Assembly: GCA_950022295.1 (NCBI GenBank)
Contig: OX465600.1
Coordinates: 25,457,282 to 25,521,281, forward strand
Source: Bromus sterilis
Taxonomy: Eukaryota > Streptophyta > Magnoliopsida > Poales > Poaceae
Direction of reading: 5' to 3'
DNA: 64,000 nucleotides
Shown: one piece after another, positions 44,652 to 56,230 of the stretch
How positions within the stretch are numbered: position 1 is the first letter of the stretch
Layout: every line of letters starts with the position of its first letter
Notes under the pieces: model-generated
The model's database searches: none
Seen by the model: only the letters and a program-made list of their open reading frames with translations
What the model was told of the DNA's origin: nothing
Position numbers and translations under genes: made by a program

Positions 44652-47600
44652 ATGAAGGTAATATGAATACTCAATCCCCTCATGTAGATGCAAATAGCTC
44701 ATATGGTGTTACTAGATCGTTCAATGAGTACGTATACTCTATCGGCCAACCCTAGTTTTGTCAATTATGCATCTAATTATGTGCAAGGGCCGATTCAAAG
44801 TAATTTACATGCTTTAACTTCTTATGATACTAGTAACATGCACCATATGTATTCCAATTCTCATGCATCGGCAACCGCAGAAATCCATATGCCGATGAAC
44901 AACATGATGAGCTCGGTTGATAGAGTTGAAACAGCCCATGAGGAACTTTTGATAACATACAACAAATTGTTTCACCTTTTTATTCATCAGCACCTAACTT
45001 GCAATATGTTAATCCAAATATGTCGATGGATAGGGGAATTGGCCATGCTAGCACTAGTTATTCGGCCAATTACCATCAACCATCATATGCTACAACTCAT
45101 GCTACTAATCTGGCAGTGCCATATGCAATTGTTGATACTCATAATTCGGCTCCACACCTTCATGGTTACAGCCAAATAAGTGACTAATCTAAAGGAGCAT
45201 ACTTACCTTCATCTAAAGTTGTTGCTGAGGTAGCTGCATTAGAAAGGAAGAAAGCCCAAAATGACAGGATTAGTGATATTTGTATGGAATTATATCTTAG
45301 TGGTTTGCCTCCTGACTATAATGCAATAAAAGCTAGAGTTTTGCAAGAAGATGAATCATTCCCAATTGATAGGTTATGCCAGGAAAAATATAGTTCCAGA
45401 CCAATGCATATGTCTTCTCCTATTGCTCCAGCATACTATATACCCTCTATACAATTGCAAAGTTTCGGCAACATTCAAGTTCCAATGCCGAAAGAGTCTG
45501 AAAGTATTGGAGGGCAATCTTACCCGGAGTGGGTTGAGATTGAGAAAAAGCTTAAAGCTAGTGGCATTGGGGCGCAATCTTGTCCAGGGTGGGCTGAGCT
45601 TGAGAAGAAGCTTAAAGCTAAATCAGCTGCTCGCCGTTTGGAGCAAATAGAAAAAAGAATTGGCTCAAAGAAAAGAAGTCTTGCCAATTGATGAAAAAAG
45701 TGATGGCTCGAAGATTGAAAGTTCTTTGGCTGGGAAAGCCGAATCAACTAGTGCGTGTTCCGAATCCATCAAATCCAAAGAGGCAAGCACCATTGAGAAA
45801 GGGCATGGCGAGCACATAACAACCGTGCTTGATTTTTCTGAAGCTAAGGGAACCTATTTCCTGCCCTTTGAGTTTCGTGCCACAGAAATTGATGAGCATC
45901 AAGAACAAAGTGATATGGCCGAACAAACTTTGGTTAATGATGAACATCAAGAACACAAGCGTGCATCTGAGCAAAGTTCACCTGACAATCATTCGAGTGA
46001 TAAAGCACGGAACAAAGAAAAAGATGAGGTCAAGACGTTGGAGAGTCATCCAAAACTGGAACAAGCTATTATTCAATTCACGCAACCATCATGCTCTCCC
46101 AACGCGTATGAAAAGGTATGTTTAGCAAGTAATTTATTTATTTTCAAATTTGGTCATAAGTTTATTGTTGATGCAACTATTAGCAAAATTCTTATAACAA
46201 ATCTTGAGAGACCAATGAAGAAGGATAATTTGCTTGTTAGCAATACAATTATAACAAAGCATATCGGTCAACACATTGTGTCATTTAGAGAGACCGATAG
46301 TGACTCATTATTGCAGCAAAAGCTTTTCCCGTTGTTTCATTTAAAGTTTATGTATACATGGGTAATTTTGCTTATTTCATACTTGGCTTGCATTTGGTCT
46401 CGATTGAGGCATATATGTTATAACAATTTTGATTTCAGAAATATAAAGCCAAGGTTTGAATTTTTCGAGAAAACCGATGGTAGTATAATTTCTTATTCAA
46501 AGGCATCGGAGATGGGGTGCGAAACACAATGCATAGCCGAATGGGGTGATGAATCTGAACCATTCGTTTGCTTACTTCCAAAGCCGTTCTCGCACCAAGA
46601 TCGGCTAGAAAACAAAGTGATTACCTTCGATTCAAATATGTGTGATCGGATCTTTGATTTATTGCTGAAGAATGATTATATTATAATTCTTGATCACCAT
46701 GTTAAGCCATCAATCCAAGGACAAATGTATTGTAAGTTACATAATTCGTTCAAGCATAATTTTGAGGATCGCAATATGTTTCGTCAAATAGTTAAATTGG
46801 CCATTGATAGTGGACGATTGAAACTTGTTAAAACACCAAGAGACCATCATGCTATTCCTATTGGTCCTGATGGCAAAAAGTTTCTGCATCGGTTGCTTCA
46901 AGCCGATTCATTTAAGGACAAGAAGGTAAAAACTGCAGGTGATGGGATCAAGCTTTCAAGGACACAAATTATTCCTGAGCGCAATAATGATATTCTTGAA
47001 GGCGAGAATTCTGTCAAAGTTACAATGAAGACGCCAAGCACTAAGGGGCAGCAAGCAAATCCAAAGAGAGCAAAGGCCGAGATAAGCACAAGGGTGAGAA
47101 ATCAAAGGTCACTTTCGCGCAACTATTGGAAAAATATCATAAGATAAGTGAGGAGAAAATTTATCATCGGCCAAGTAATTCAGAAACATCAAGATCACCC
47201 CTAGGCGCAAATCTGACCGGTATTGGCAAAGTGATAATTTCAATACATCATACTCATATCCTTATTTTGAGCCGCCAGTACCAGCATCATGGGTACCTCC
47301 CTATGCTTATATGAATCAATATCCATCACGGGACAGGTATAATTCTAGGGCACATTATCCATCTTACTTTGAACCATATCATCAAGATTATGCAGCTCCA
47401 AGAAGGTCCACATTCGATGAACAATTGCATAACAAAGACCGTTTCAACCGAAAGGAATCGGTCCGGAGCTCAAGGAAGAAGAAAGAGGTGGTCAAGCAAG
47501 TATATCGTGTCAAAAAGGATGGTCGGAAGTGTGCCACTTCAGATTTAGTTTCAAATAATGAAGAGCCAATTAAATCATTGAAATTGGCTACTAAAGGCAA

Positions 47601-47904
47601 AGACGTGGAGCAAGCAAATGTTCAGAATCAAGATGTAAAATCTGAACAGAAGGAGCTGAGAGTGCACAAGATAAAAAATGAATTGCCACTGCTTGAAAAA
47701 GAATCACAATCAAGATGTCCACTCGGTTTATCATATTGGCAAAAGAAGAAATTGCAAAAACTTAGTGCACGAGAACTTGAAAGGAAGAATATGGCATGGG
47801 TCCCCAAGAAGAACACTCAAACCAAAAATGATGTGCAAGCTTCTATTTTAGAGAATACAACCGAAGTGAAGAAGGAGAAATCATCTCATAAAAGATTAAG
47901 CTGA
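44652..47904 (+). pseudogene. Gag-like region of the Tat-like element, several frameshifts
   Basis: Coherent protein can be followed across frames. MNTQSPHVDANSSYGVTRSF begins at 44663. 45284-45691 holds a charged repeat (two copies of a 28-residue phrase ending EKKLKA). 45660-47147 gives 495 open codons with CDRIFDLLLKNDYIIILDHH and MYCKLHNSFKHNFEDRNMFR, the segment that in related elements carries a degenerate zinc-finger-like CKWHNSF motif. 47126-47904 continues with FAQLLEKYHKISEEK, then PSYFEPYHQDYAAPR and WQKKKLQKLSARELERKNMA. Frame changes occur near 45655, 47110 and 47200. These phrases match what I recall of Tat-lineage gag regions. An unusual hydrophobic stretch (MYTWVILLISYLACIW) at about 46350-46400 may be decay. 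Not functional as it stands. Confidence 0.6.
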
Positions 47905-48449
47905 AGGTTTCCATCATTCATATTCTTCAAACATGTCATTGATGCCTTTATCATGGAATTCATCCTTAGGTATGATTGGTTACCCTCCATGGACTTATTT
48001 TGATCCATGGATGCAATAAAATTTCTTACATCATGATAGGGGATTAGCAAGTCACTATAAATTTGATTAGTTCCATTCTTGTTGCTAATTCAAGGGGCCG
48101 AAATATTTGATTTGTTATTTCATTTGTTTGTTTCGGCTATATGTGCTTTGGTGGATGAATTCTACATGTCGTTTATACTAATGGCCGATATTTCTTCTAT
48201 CGTCCTAAGAATACATCTAAACATGGCCGGTGTGATTTTCTAAACATCGTCCTTAGTTTTGTTGGAGATTGAGACAAGGTGTACATTCGCTAAAAATATG
48301 TTGCATGGACCAGTTCATAAGTTGCAGAATTGGTGAGTGGGATTATGCTTTGGCTAGGTATGATATAGCTAAAATCTATGAGAAGACAAATCATTGTTGT
48401 TTTTACTATTGAGCATAATATTTTTATGAACCTTGTCTCATTATTTCCA

Positions 48450-48914
48450 TGGAGATTATATTTTGGTGGTTTAGTTGGTAGCAACAGCCAAGGTTTTGGT
48501 ATTGTTTTTATATCTCCTCATGGTGCTGTTTTGAAGCCTCATGTCGCTTAAATGTTGGTGCATGAACAATGAAAGCTGAATATGTTATTATTCGGTTCAG
48601 AACTTTTGCTTGATACAGGTGCTACACATATTAAGGCTTTTGGTGATTTGTTATTAGTTGTGCAGCAAGTATATATGTATTTCATATATTTTGACGAATC
48701 ACTTCGTATTTATCTTGATAAGTGTCTAGATATAATTTCTTTATCCGATTACTTTATTGTTTCTCATATATTTAGACATGACATTGAAGAGAAAATGAGT
48801 TGGCACAGTAAGCATCCGGCTATTATGTTAATCATGGTGTATTTCTCAAGAGCCGATGCCGAGTTTGCCAACATGGGTAAGGCCGAATCGGAGCTTACCG
48901 TTTTCGGCCACTAA
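48450..48914 (+). pseudogene. RNase H domain remnant of the Tat-like element
   Basis: One frame reads WRLYFGGLVGSNSQGFGIVF, ISPHGAVLKP, two stops, then LLFGSELLLDTGATHIKAFGDLLLVVQQ and YLDKCLDIISLSDYF. This follows the Tat-lineage RNase H (YFDGS..., LE-LL, FGDS-LVV-Q, YLDKC). The first catalytic Asp (YFDGS) is Gly here and FGDS has become FGDL. Reverse transcriptase, which should precede it, is absent. Confidence 0.6.
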
Positions 48915-49314
48915 TGGAAATTTATATGCAGGCGAAGGCAAGATTGCGAGAAGTTCACTATTTTTTATTTCCAAGATTCTTGCAAGAGGGTGGACGATAT
49001 GATTCAGTGGATATCTTTGAGATGGATCTAGATATATGGGAATTATTGACGAATTTCTTATGGTGTTATTCTCAAGTTCAGAAGGTTGCACCCAAGTCTG
49101 CATAAAAGGGATCAAACAAGCAATGAATGATACATGATTAATCGTGCTAACAAATAGCCGATATATGATTATCGTCTCAAGGATAAGCATGGCCGATATA
49201 CAATTATCGCCCTTAGAAAACACATGGCCGATGGAGTGTTGACATCGTCCTTAGAACAAGCCTGGGCAAGATATTTTTCGGCACACAAGTTTTGCCGAAA
49301 AACAAGGGGGCATG

Positions 49315-50252
49315 TGTTGACACCCGTTTTTGGCACGGCAATGAACCTATATAATATGACCTCAAATGAAGAAGTGTTCTACATGAAAAAGTTGGGTATT
49401 GTCGATATGAACAACTTTGTAGTTCGAGCCATGATCATCCGATTCCATCTCAAGGGTCGAAACTATGTTTGAAGCAATAAGACCCTGACATTCGGAGTAC
49501 TATTCTGCCAATTAGGACATCAAGACATCCTCAAATGGGAAAATGTTCTACATAGGCCGGCTTCGTCTCGTCGAACCGGTCGATTTTGATATTTGAAACG
49601 TCCAAATCCGAGTTCGTATGAAGAAGTTATTGCCAAAACAGTGCAGCACTGGAAAACCAGGTCGGACCGTCCGAGGTGGAAACCGGACCGTCCGAGCTAA
49701 GGTCGGACCGTTCGACTTTGAAGTCGGACCGTCCGACTTGAGGACCCCGATTACAGAAAGATTTTGACCTCAGTTCGGACCGTCCGGGATAAAGTCCGGA
49801 CGTCTGAACCCCCGATCCGGGTCCGAATTTGATCGGGTTTTTGGCAGTTTTGACGCGAATCTGAGCCCTTTTCTTGCACGGAAAGTCCAAACCCCTCATA
49901 AATAGATGAGGTGATGGCCGATTGAAACAACACACAATCGAACAAACACATCTACATCTTTTTACCCTAATTTTATCTCTCTCCCTTGTATCTTTCTTCT
50001 CGTTCTTCGTTCGTTCTTGTTCGTGCAGGGCAACGATCCACGAGGCTCTAGGGGCGATTAGGTGACCTAGGGCAGCCCATAGCCTCCGTGCGCCCAGACG
50101 GGGTCCCTCCCGGGCGTGTGGGATTTCGGGTTCTTCAAAAGCGCCCGCCGGATTGCTTGCGTATCGCGCTTCCGGTCGGGTCCCCTTCGGCGTGAGCTGC
50201 GGTGCATCACCCCCGGCGTCGAGGGTACACATGACGTGTTCGTGTGTCAACA
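49315..50252 (+). repeat. 3' LTR (938 bp) of the Tat-like element
   Basis: Near-identical to 43579-44559. The palindromic array here has sites at 49663, 49684, 49704, 49725, 49776 and a degenerate one at 49797: two units fewer than the 5' LTR. Confidence 0.88.
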
Positions 50253-51655
50253 AGATCCTTTTAGGTGTTCTTGATGCTTTGAGAATGGTCATCGCGCTCA
50301 TGAGTGCCGCAATGCCTGGCGTCCCCTCATCTTCTTGGAAAGCTCTATTGTGTCATTGTTGGCTCGACTTCCCGTCAAGCACCAACAACCTCCAGCTCCT
50401 CGCAAGGTCCAGAAAGAAGCCTCATCCCTCTCAAAAGACATTTTGTTGTGATTCTTGTGTACCGATCGTTTCTGCTCTTGTTGGCTGTAAGGCCTCGATG
50501 GATATCTCGGTGTGACCTGCCTTGGAGAGGCAGGCCAAGCTGCTGCGCTCTGAGCTCCTTGGTATGTCTTCCTTCCGGCTTGAGGAGACGTTTCAGCCTC
50601 TGCGTGATGTCGTTGACTCCAAGCAACGTTTGATTGGAGAGTTTCATGGAGTGAGCTGAGGCTTCACTGTTCGGATTCTCTCTAGCGTCGCCTGTGTTCC
50701 AGACTGCTCATGTGTTGCGCCCTTTGGTTTTGCCTGATAACAGCTTCGAGGTCGAGAGGGGATCCGAGCTTCATGGTCGTTTCTCCCCTCCTACTAGAGC
50801 CAGCTCGCCGTCGTCAACCTCTGAGGGATTGGAAATTGATGTGGTTGTGACCCGGCCCGGTGCTGCAGATCATGCATGAGCTTCGGGAGTTGTGTGGGGG
50901 TCCGTTTCTACCTCCATCCGTCGAGCAACTAAAGGTAGACCCCCTCGAGATCTCGGTTGTGGCTTTATCGCCAGCATCACCCTTGGAGTCTAGCCAGATA
51001 CTTGATGCTGAGGAGAGTGGTGATTTGGACTTTGCAATCTCTCGCTCACCTAAGTCCATTGGGCATCAGGCATCCTACATTCCTACCCTCTCGATATCAT
51101 GGAGCGTGAAGTTTTAGATGTTGCTACCCTTCCCTCGTCTGCGACCATCAAGAAGCAGGTGATGCCTATGAGGGGCATTACCATTGAGCCAAGTGTGTTT
51201 GCACCTACTCCAAATTTAGATACTCTCTTCGCGAAGGAACTTTGTGACTTGCTCGCTAGCGTTTTTTTTTACCTTGGTTGGGAGAAGGTTGATTGCGTGC
51301 CTCCTAACGGGGACGCCAATAAGAGGCAAACAAAAGAAGGTGAGCAAAGACAAGAGTGGCGCCATAGGCAATGCGTATTTGGCTACTTGATGAATGATCT
51401 TTAGTCTCTCAGCCTGTCCTCTTGGATCAGGTTACCGTTGTGGATTGGGAGGTTCCTGGTGTCTTTGTGTCGAGGTGTTATGGGGTCATTTGGCGTAGTA
51501 GCAGTGTTGGGGTTTGTGGATATTGTGTATTCAAAGAGTTTGGCGGGGTCACTTGTGCGGTGTGGTGTTTCTTGCCATGTGATAGTTTGTCCGTGCTCCG
51601 TTTGTATCGTTTTTTCCTGGTTTTCCATAAAACTTTTGCCTCCGTTTTGAAAAAA
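50253..51655 (+). mobile_element. Right part of the LINE-type retroposon split by the Tat-like element
   Basis: After the duplicated AGATC, the frame reads LLGVLDALRMVIALMSAAMPG and continues with stops through SELLGMSSFRLEETFQPLRD. From 50620 it matches 24431-25436: HVLRPLV, VLQIMHELRELCGG, LEISVVALSPASPLESSQIL, FAKELCDLLAS. The 3' trailer is shared, and the copy ends tccgttttgaaaaaataa near 51655, suggestive of an A-rich tail. Several frameshifts and stops; not functional. Confidence 0.6.
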
Positions 51656-52202
51656 TAAACAATGCTAAATTGAAGGACATTTTTCTTTCAACAATGTTTA
51701 TAAGACTGAGGAAAGAACAATGACAAACTTAACAAGGATAATTATATTGTAATGTTATACTTAGAATCTTAGATGCAGTGGTCAACATAGCAAGTAAGTT
51801 TTGTAAAAGGTTATGAAAATTGCACACAGCTTATTACCTACACTCTAACTAGAACAAATTCACTATCTGAGAACAAACATGAGCTATAGCCTATACTACT
51901 GTGTTGTGCAATTCCAAAGTTGTACCACAGGCCACATGTTTCAAATGAAGAACACCAAACACTTATGCACAGAAAGTCGATTCATATTCATATTCGTACT
52001 TTTGCATAGAAACACCAAACAATTACAAAACCACCTTCCATATAGATGCAAAGGGAGAACATTTCAGAAAAAAAAGTAGAACATACCGGACAAACCTTCC
52101 GGTGATAGCCTGAGATCTGAACAGATGAAGTTGCATCCACTTGGTAGTATCAGTCTCATCTGAACAGATGAAGTTGACATCTATCAACTAAAGTAACATC
52201 AT
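51656..52202. other. Intergenic stretch with nothing recognised
   Basis: AT-rich, no gene. The phrase atctgaacagatgaagttg occurs twice about 40 bp apart (52115-52175). Confidence 0.5.
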
Positions 52203-52217
52203 AACTGGCGTGAGCTT

Positions 52218-52732
52218 GCCACACCAACAATCATGCCCTCTCTGCTGCCAACATGACGAGACCATCCAGTACCTCCTCCTTTGGTGCGTCTATGCGCGTG
52301 AGGTGTGGCATGCCGTGCTCTCCTAGATTGGCCTGACCAGCTCGCCGACGTCGTCCAGCGCTATCCTCCCCTGGTGGTAGACGACCCTGCACAATAAGTT
52401 GCCAAAACGGCGTCTGGGCATCTCTTCGGTCATCCTTTGCCCGATGCGCTGCATCTGGCTTGAGCGCAACTGACGCGTCTTTAGAAGCAAGTCCCTTAGA
52501 CCTTCAGAGCTTGTGTTGAGGATCAAAGACCTCTGCTCGGAGTGGAAAGTGGTGGGAAACGGTAGCCTAAAGCGAGTAGTACCATAGCTCAATAGGTAGA
52601 TTCAGGAGTCCCCCCCCCCCCCTTGGACCCGGCCGCCGGCTTGTGGTGCCATGTCCGTTCCCCTGCTTGTATGGTATTCTACTCTCTCTCTTAATATAGA
52701 GACACAGATCTCCTGCGCGTTCTCGGAAAAAA
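52218..52732 (+). mobile_element. 5'-truncated LINE 3' end with zf-RVT remnant
   Basis: One frame reads CPLCCQHDETIQYLLLWCVY, AREVWHAVL, then (past stops) WLERN-RVFRSKSLRPSELV, the C-terminal zf-RVT region of a LINE ORF2. The tail cttaatatagagacacagatctcctgcg leads into a run of As. Direct repeats aactggc(g/a)tgagctt at 52203-52217 and 52733-52747 (14 of 15 matching) are the target duplication. A run of Cs lies near 52607-52621. Confidence 0.75.
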
Positions 52733-53732
52733 AACTGGCATGAGCTTCCAAAAGTTTAAGTTATTTGAAACAGGAAGGATTGAAAAGAGCGAACACTGAA
52801 AATTATTATACCACTCTTCTATCTGTAAATTATAGGTACAATGCCAAGTCTTTCTGAGTGGCGACGAAATGTAAACACAAAGTACCAGGAACCATACCAG
52901 AGCAAACATCATGAATGCCTGCATAGCAAGCCAAGAGAAATAGTGAATACTAGAGCACCTGTTATCGATAAAGAAAGGTGTCAGTTGGTGAGAAAACGGC
53001 AAACCTTACTATTAGTAGTGAAGCACCGACATCTCGTTTATTCCACAGTTATTCGGTTGTGATATTTTGATCCTCGCGCCCAAACTAGCCATGTATATCC
53101 ACCAAGTCTTGTTAAGTGACACCAAACTAAAATTAAATGCAAAGATGTAGAAGCCTATAAGAACACACATAAGAACGCCTGCACAACATGTCAAGAAAAA
53201 TGTTTAATGCAAAAACAACTGGTAATTATAGCAATGTAGCAGTGTGAAAAAAATGCAAATCTTAATAATAGCAGCAGAATACCGAAGTTTGATTTATTCG
53301 ACAATCATCACCTCGTGGTAATATTTTGATCTTAAGTTTCATTCATTCCTGAATTATGCCATGGTGATATTTTGGTGACACCCGAACTAGCCAAGTACAC
53401 TAGTGGGTCTTCATGAGTGATGAGTGATGACCACACAAATTCAAATGGAAAGTATGTACAAGCCTGAGCAAACAAACTTCAAAATAGCTGCACAGAGAAC
53501 TAAAACAGAATTCTTGATTTTCTTCCAGGAAGAGAAACAAAGAAACTCTCAAGAGGCATTGGGTTCTCTCAACTTGTGAGAAGAGAGGGAGCATGGACAG
53601 ACAAATCATAAGTAATGTAGTAACTATTTTCCCAATAGTTGAGGAAAAAATTGGTATTCTGATATAGCATGATCATAAGTGGATGTTGTTCTTTAATTGA
53701 AACGGTACATAAGGAGCAATGATAATAGTATA

Positions 53733-54449
53733 CTAGATGATACCCCGCACGTTGCTGCGGGGACTGTTGAGAAATAATTTGATGTTTTAAAACATGTGAG
53801 AAAAAATATGATGAAAAATCCAAAATTGAGTTTGCTTTTTTACTTTATTAATTTAGTTACTTGACAATATATTGGTGAGATAATATGAGATGAAAACAAC
53901 GTTGAGAGTAGAGACATTGAAGACATGTTCATTCTTGGCTAAACCTAAAATAATGATAACAACTATGGATGTGTATTTATCATGATTTAAGATAGCCCGA
54001 TATTTGGCCGATATATCTTCTAGGAAAGCTCGCCGATATTTTTTTCCTTCATTGAATATCGGCAAATAGCCCGATATCTCGCCGATATAGCTGCATTCTT
54101 TGTATCAAATATCCCCAAATAGCTGCCAAAAAAGCCCACCGATATATCCTGTATCCCGCTATTTTAAACCTTGGTATTTATAAAAAAAATGTCACATGAC
54201 AAAATAAAATGTGATATAACTCATAATTTGATTTTCTATTAAAAAAAGTTGCTTATAAATTGTGAGATTGAGTGCATAATTTTTATTTATTTATTTGTGA
54301 TAAGATGCATGCACATGCAAAGTTAATAAGAGCATGTGCATGAAGAGTTAATGGAAGAGTTTTTACATGGTGGACCTACTTAATGATGTGGATAGCTTGC
54401 ATGTCAAGATAAATAGGTTAGTGGGGATGAACTATTTAGGTATTATAGA
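53733..54449 (-). mobile_element. Non-autonomous Helitron, minus strand
   Basis: 5' TCTATAATACC... at 54449 and 3' hairpin CCCCGCAGCAACGTGCGGGG with tatcatCTAG ending at 53733; flanks are A (5') and T (3'). The paralogous segment at about 55950-55990 lacks it and reads straight through (tttatatgtactc), fixing the ends and showing A|T insertion without duplication. Related to 18332-19921. Confidence 0.82.
53981..54173. mobile_element. hAT-type MITE inside the Helitron
   Basis: 193 bp with imperfect TIRs (CATGATTTAAGATAGCCCGATA / CAAGGTTTAAAATAGCGGGATA) and an 8-bp duplication gtatttat (53973-53980, 54174-54181). The interior repeats CCGATAT phrases. Absent from the related Helitron at 18332. 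Similar tcggata-rich sequence also occurs at about 21070-21230. Confidence 0.72.
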
Positions 54450-56230
54450 TATGTACTTGCCAATTTATCTACAGCAATGAAGAAGGTAGCCCCAAGAACA
54501 CCATGTAGCAAGTAAGTGTGCATGTGTGGAAAGAGTCGAGCTCTACAAGGCTAGAAGAATGTACAATGGGTTTCCAAGGCAGAGGCCTGCAAAGAAGATG
54601 GAAACAAACACTAGTCAGATTATCATGCATGAAAAAAGAAAGAAAGGGTGTGGTTGGATCTGGGAAGTGATGGGGACAAACAAGGAAGTTGTTGTCAATG
54701 CCTTGGGTCAGTCAGCCAACCCAACTATCCATACATATGACATAATGTTATGTTCCATACAGATGACATAAGGATATGTTGACCCGGACAACCCAACTAT
54801 CCAAGTAGACTATCACGTCTCTATGAATGACCAGCACCCAAATTTGAATGCAAAATATGCAGAAGCCAAACAAACACCTACACAGAGAATCAAAATAAAT
54901 GTTGATTAATACATCACGGATTTGGTGATTTTCGTTTGTAAAGCATAAAAGACAGGGACACTTAGAAGACACTTGCTGATAATTACGTCAAAGACAAAGG
55001 GTGTGGAGAAAAAATTCTTAAATAATGCTTCAGTATTCATTGCCGTTCAAATGAAATAGAAATATGATATCAAAGAAATAAAAAAGAAAGAATATTTTTT
55101 TGTCACACGTTTAAGTGAAAGTAGATATAACTGATCTGTTACAGCCAGAGTAAAGTTCAGTTTAGATGCACTTACCCAGATGAAATAACATAATAGGCCA
55201 GTAGGTTTTCAAACATGTATCTTGACGGGATTTCAAATTTCCCACTATAACCTATTGCAAGCTTCACTATTGAAGCAAAAACAGGAGCAATACCTTTAGA
55301 CCAACTACTACTATACTGCTGATTTCTAGAGTTGTGCGGCTTGTGCCCCATAGGCCAGGCCACAGTTATTAAGAAACTCAAGAACCTATGTTTAGTCTGA
55401 AAGTTGTAAGATAAAACAGTTACACAACTGTAGTACAAGTGGAAGTTTCTATAATTGACTTGGTAAAGCTGAAGTAAACTTCCAGTTGCAATTAGATGTA
55501 CTTACCACATATATGCATAGGAAGGGAGAAGATGACCATAATATCTGTGTAATGTACACATAATTTCCATTCATTCCTGAACTATGCCATGCTGATATTC
55601 TGATCCTCAGACCCCAGATTAGCCAATTACACAAGTGGGTCTTATTGACAACCACCCAAATTCAATGAGAAGTATATAGAAGCCCACGAGAACAAACGTA
55701 GAAATACCTGCACAGAGAAGCAAAATATAGAGCGAATATGTAACAGATTTAGTGATTTGCTTCTAGAAGACAAACAAAGGAAGTCTCAAAAGGCATGGAG
55801 TAATTATCACATATGTGAGAAGACGGGGGCATGAAGAAATAATAAGTAATGTTGTCGCAGAACTATTTTCACAGACGTTGAAGAAAAAAAATGGCATTCT
55901 GATATAGCAGGAGAATAAGTGCATATTCTTATGTAATTGATAAGGTACAGAGAAGGAGTAAAGTTCCTGTTTATATGTACTCACCAGATATGTGTACAGG
56001 AAGGAAGAAGGTGGCACAAGACCCCCATAGCATGTGGCACGTGTGCATGCATGGATGTACAAAGCCATAGGAGTTGAGCTCTACAAAGCTAGAAGAATGT
56101 ACAGGGGTCTCCAAGGCAGAGGCCTGTATAGTACATGGAAACAAACACTGGTCAGATTATTATGCAGGAAAAAAGGGAAGGTAATGGTTGTGACGGGGAC
56201 AAACAAGGAAGTAGTTGTCCTTACCTTGGG

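Larger units (their letters stand above)
43579..50252 (+). mobile_element. Tat-like Ty3/gypsy LTR retrotransposon, non-autonomous
   Basis: LTRs TGTTGACAC...GTGTCAACA at 43579-44559 and 49315-50252, with a perfect 5-bp target duplication AGATC (43574-43578, 50253-50257). A primer-site-like tggcgactccgctgggga follows the 5' LTR. A polypurine stretch (aaaaacaaggggg, about 49298-49310) precedes the 3' LTR. The 4.75-kb interior holds a broken gag-like region (44.65-48.0 kb) and an RNase H remnant (48.45-48.9 kb), but no RT or integrase. Sequence phrases fit the plant Tat lineage. Inserted into an older retroposon. Confidence 0.88.
52830..56230 (-). repeat. Degenerate tandem duplications behind the NLR gene
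   Basis: A block of roughly 110-150 bp recurs about five times (about 52830-53000, 53065-53190, 53350-53490, 54790-54900, 55600-55720). On the minus strand each looks like an exon after a CAG acceptor, with phrases such as gttcttat(a)ggcttctaca and attcaaatttgggtg. The larger segment 53340-54730 aligns with 55568-56250 once the Helitron at 53733-54449 is removed, period about 1.5 kb. The second copy ends exactly where the NLR coding region ends (shared ccttgggtcagtcagcc), so the blocks probably derive from the NLR 3' UTR exons and introns. Confidence 0.65.

Noticed and set aside
52607..52621. C-run as a structured (i-motif/G-quadruplex) site
   Set aside because: A single homopolymer run in a decayed LINE tail, equally likely to be slippage or sequencing noise.
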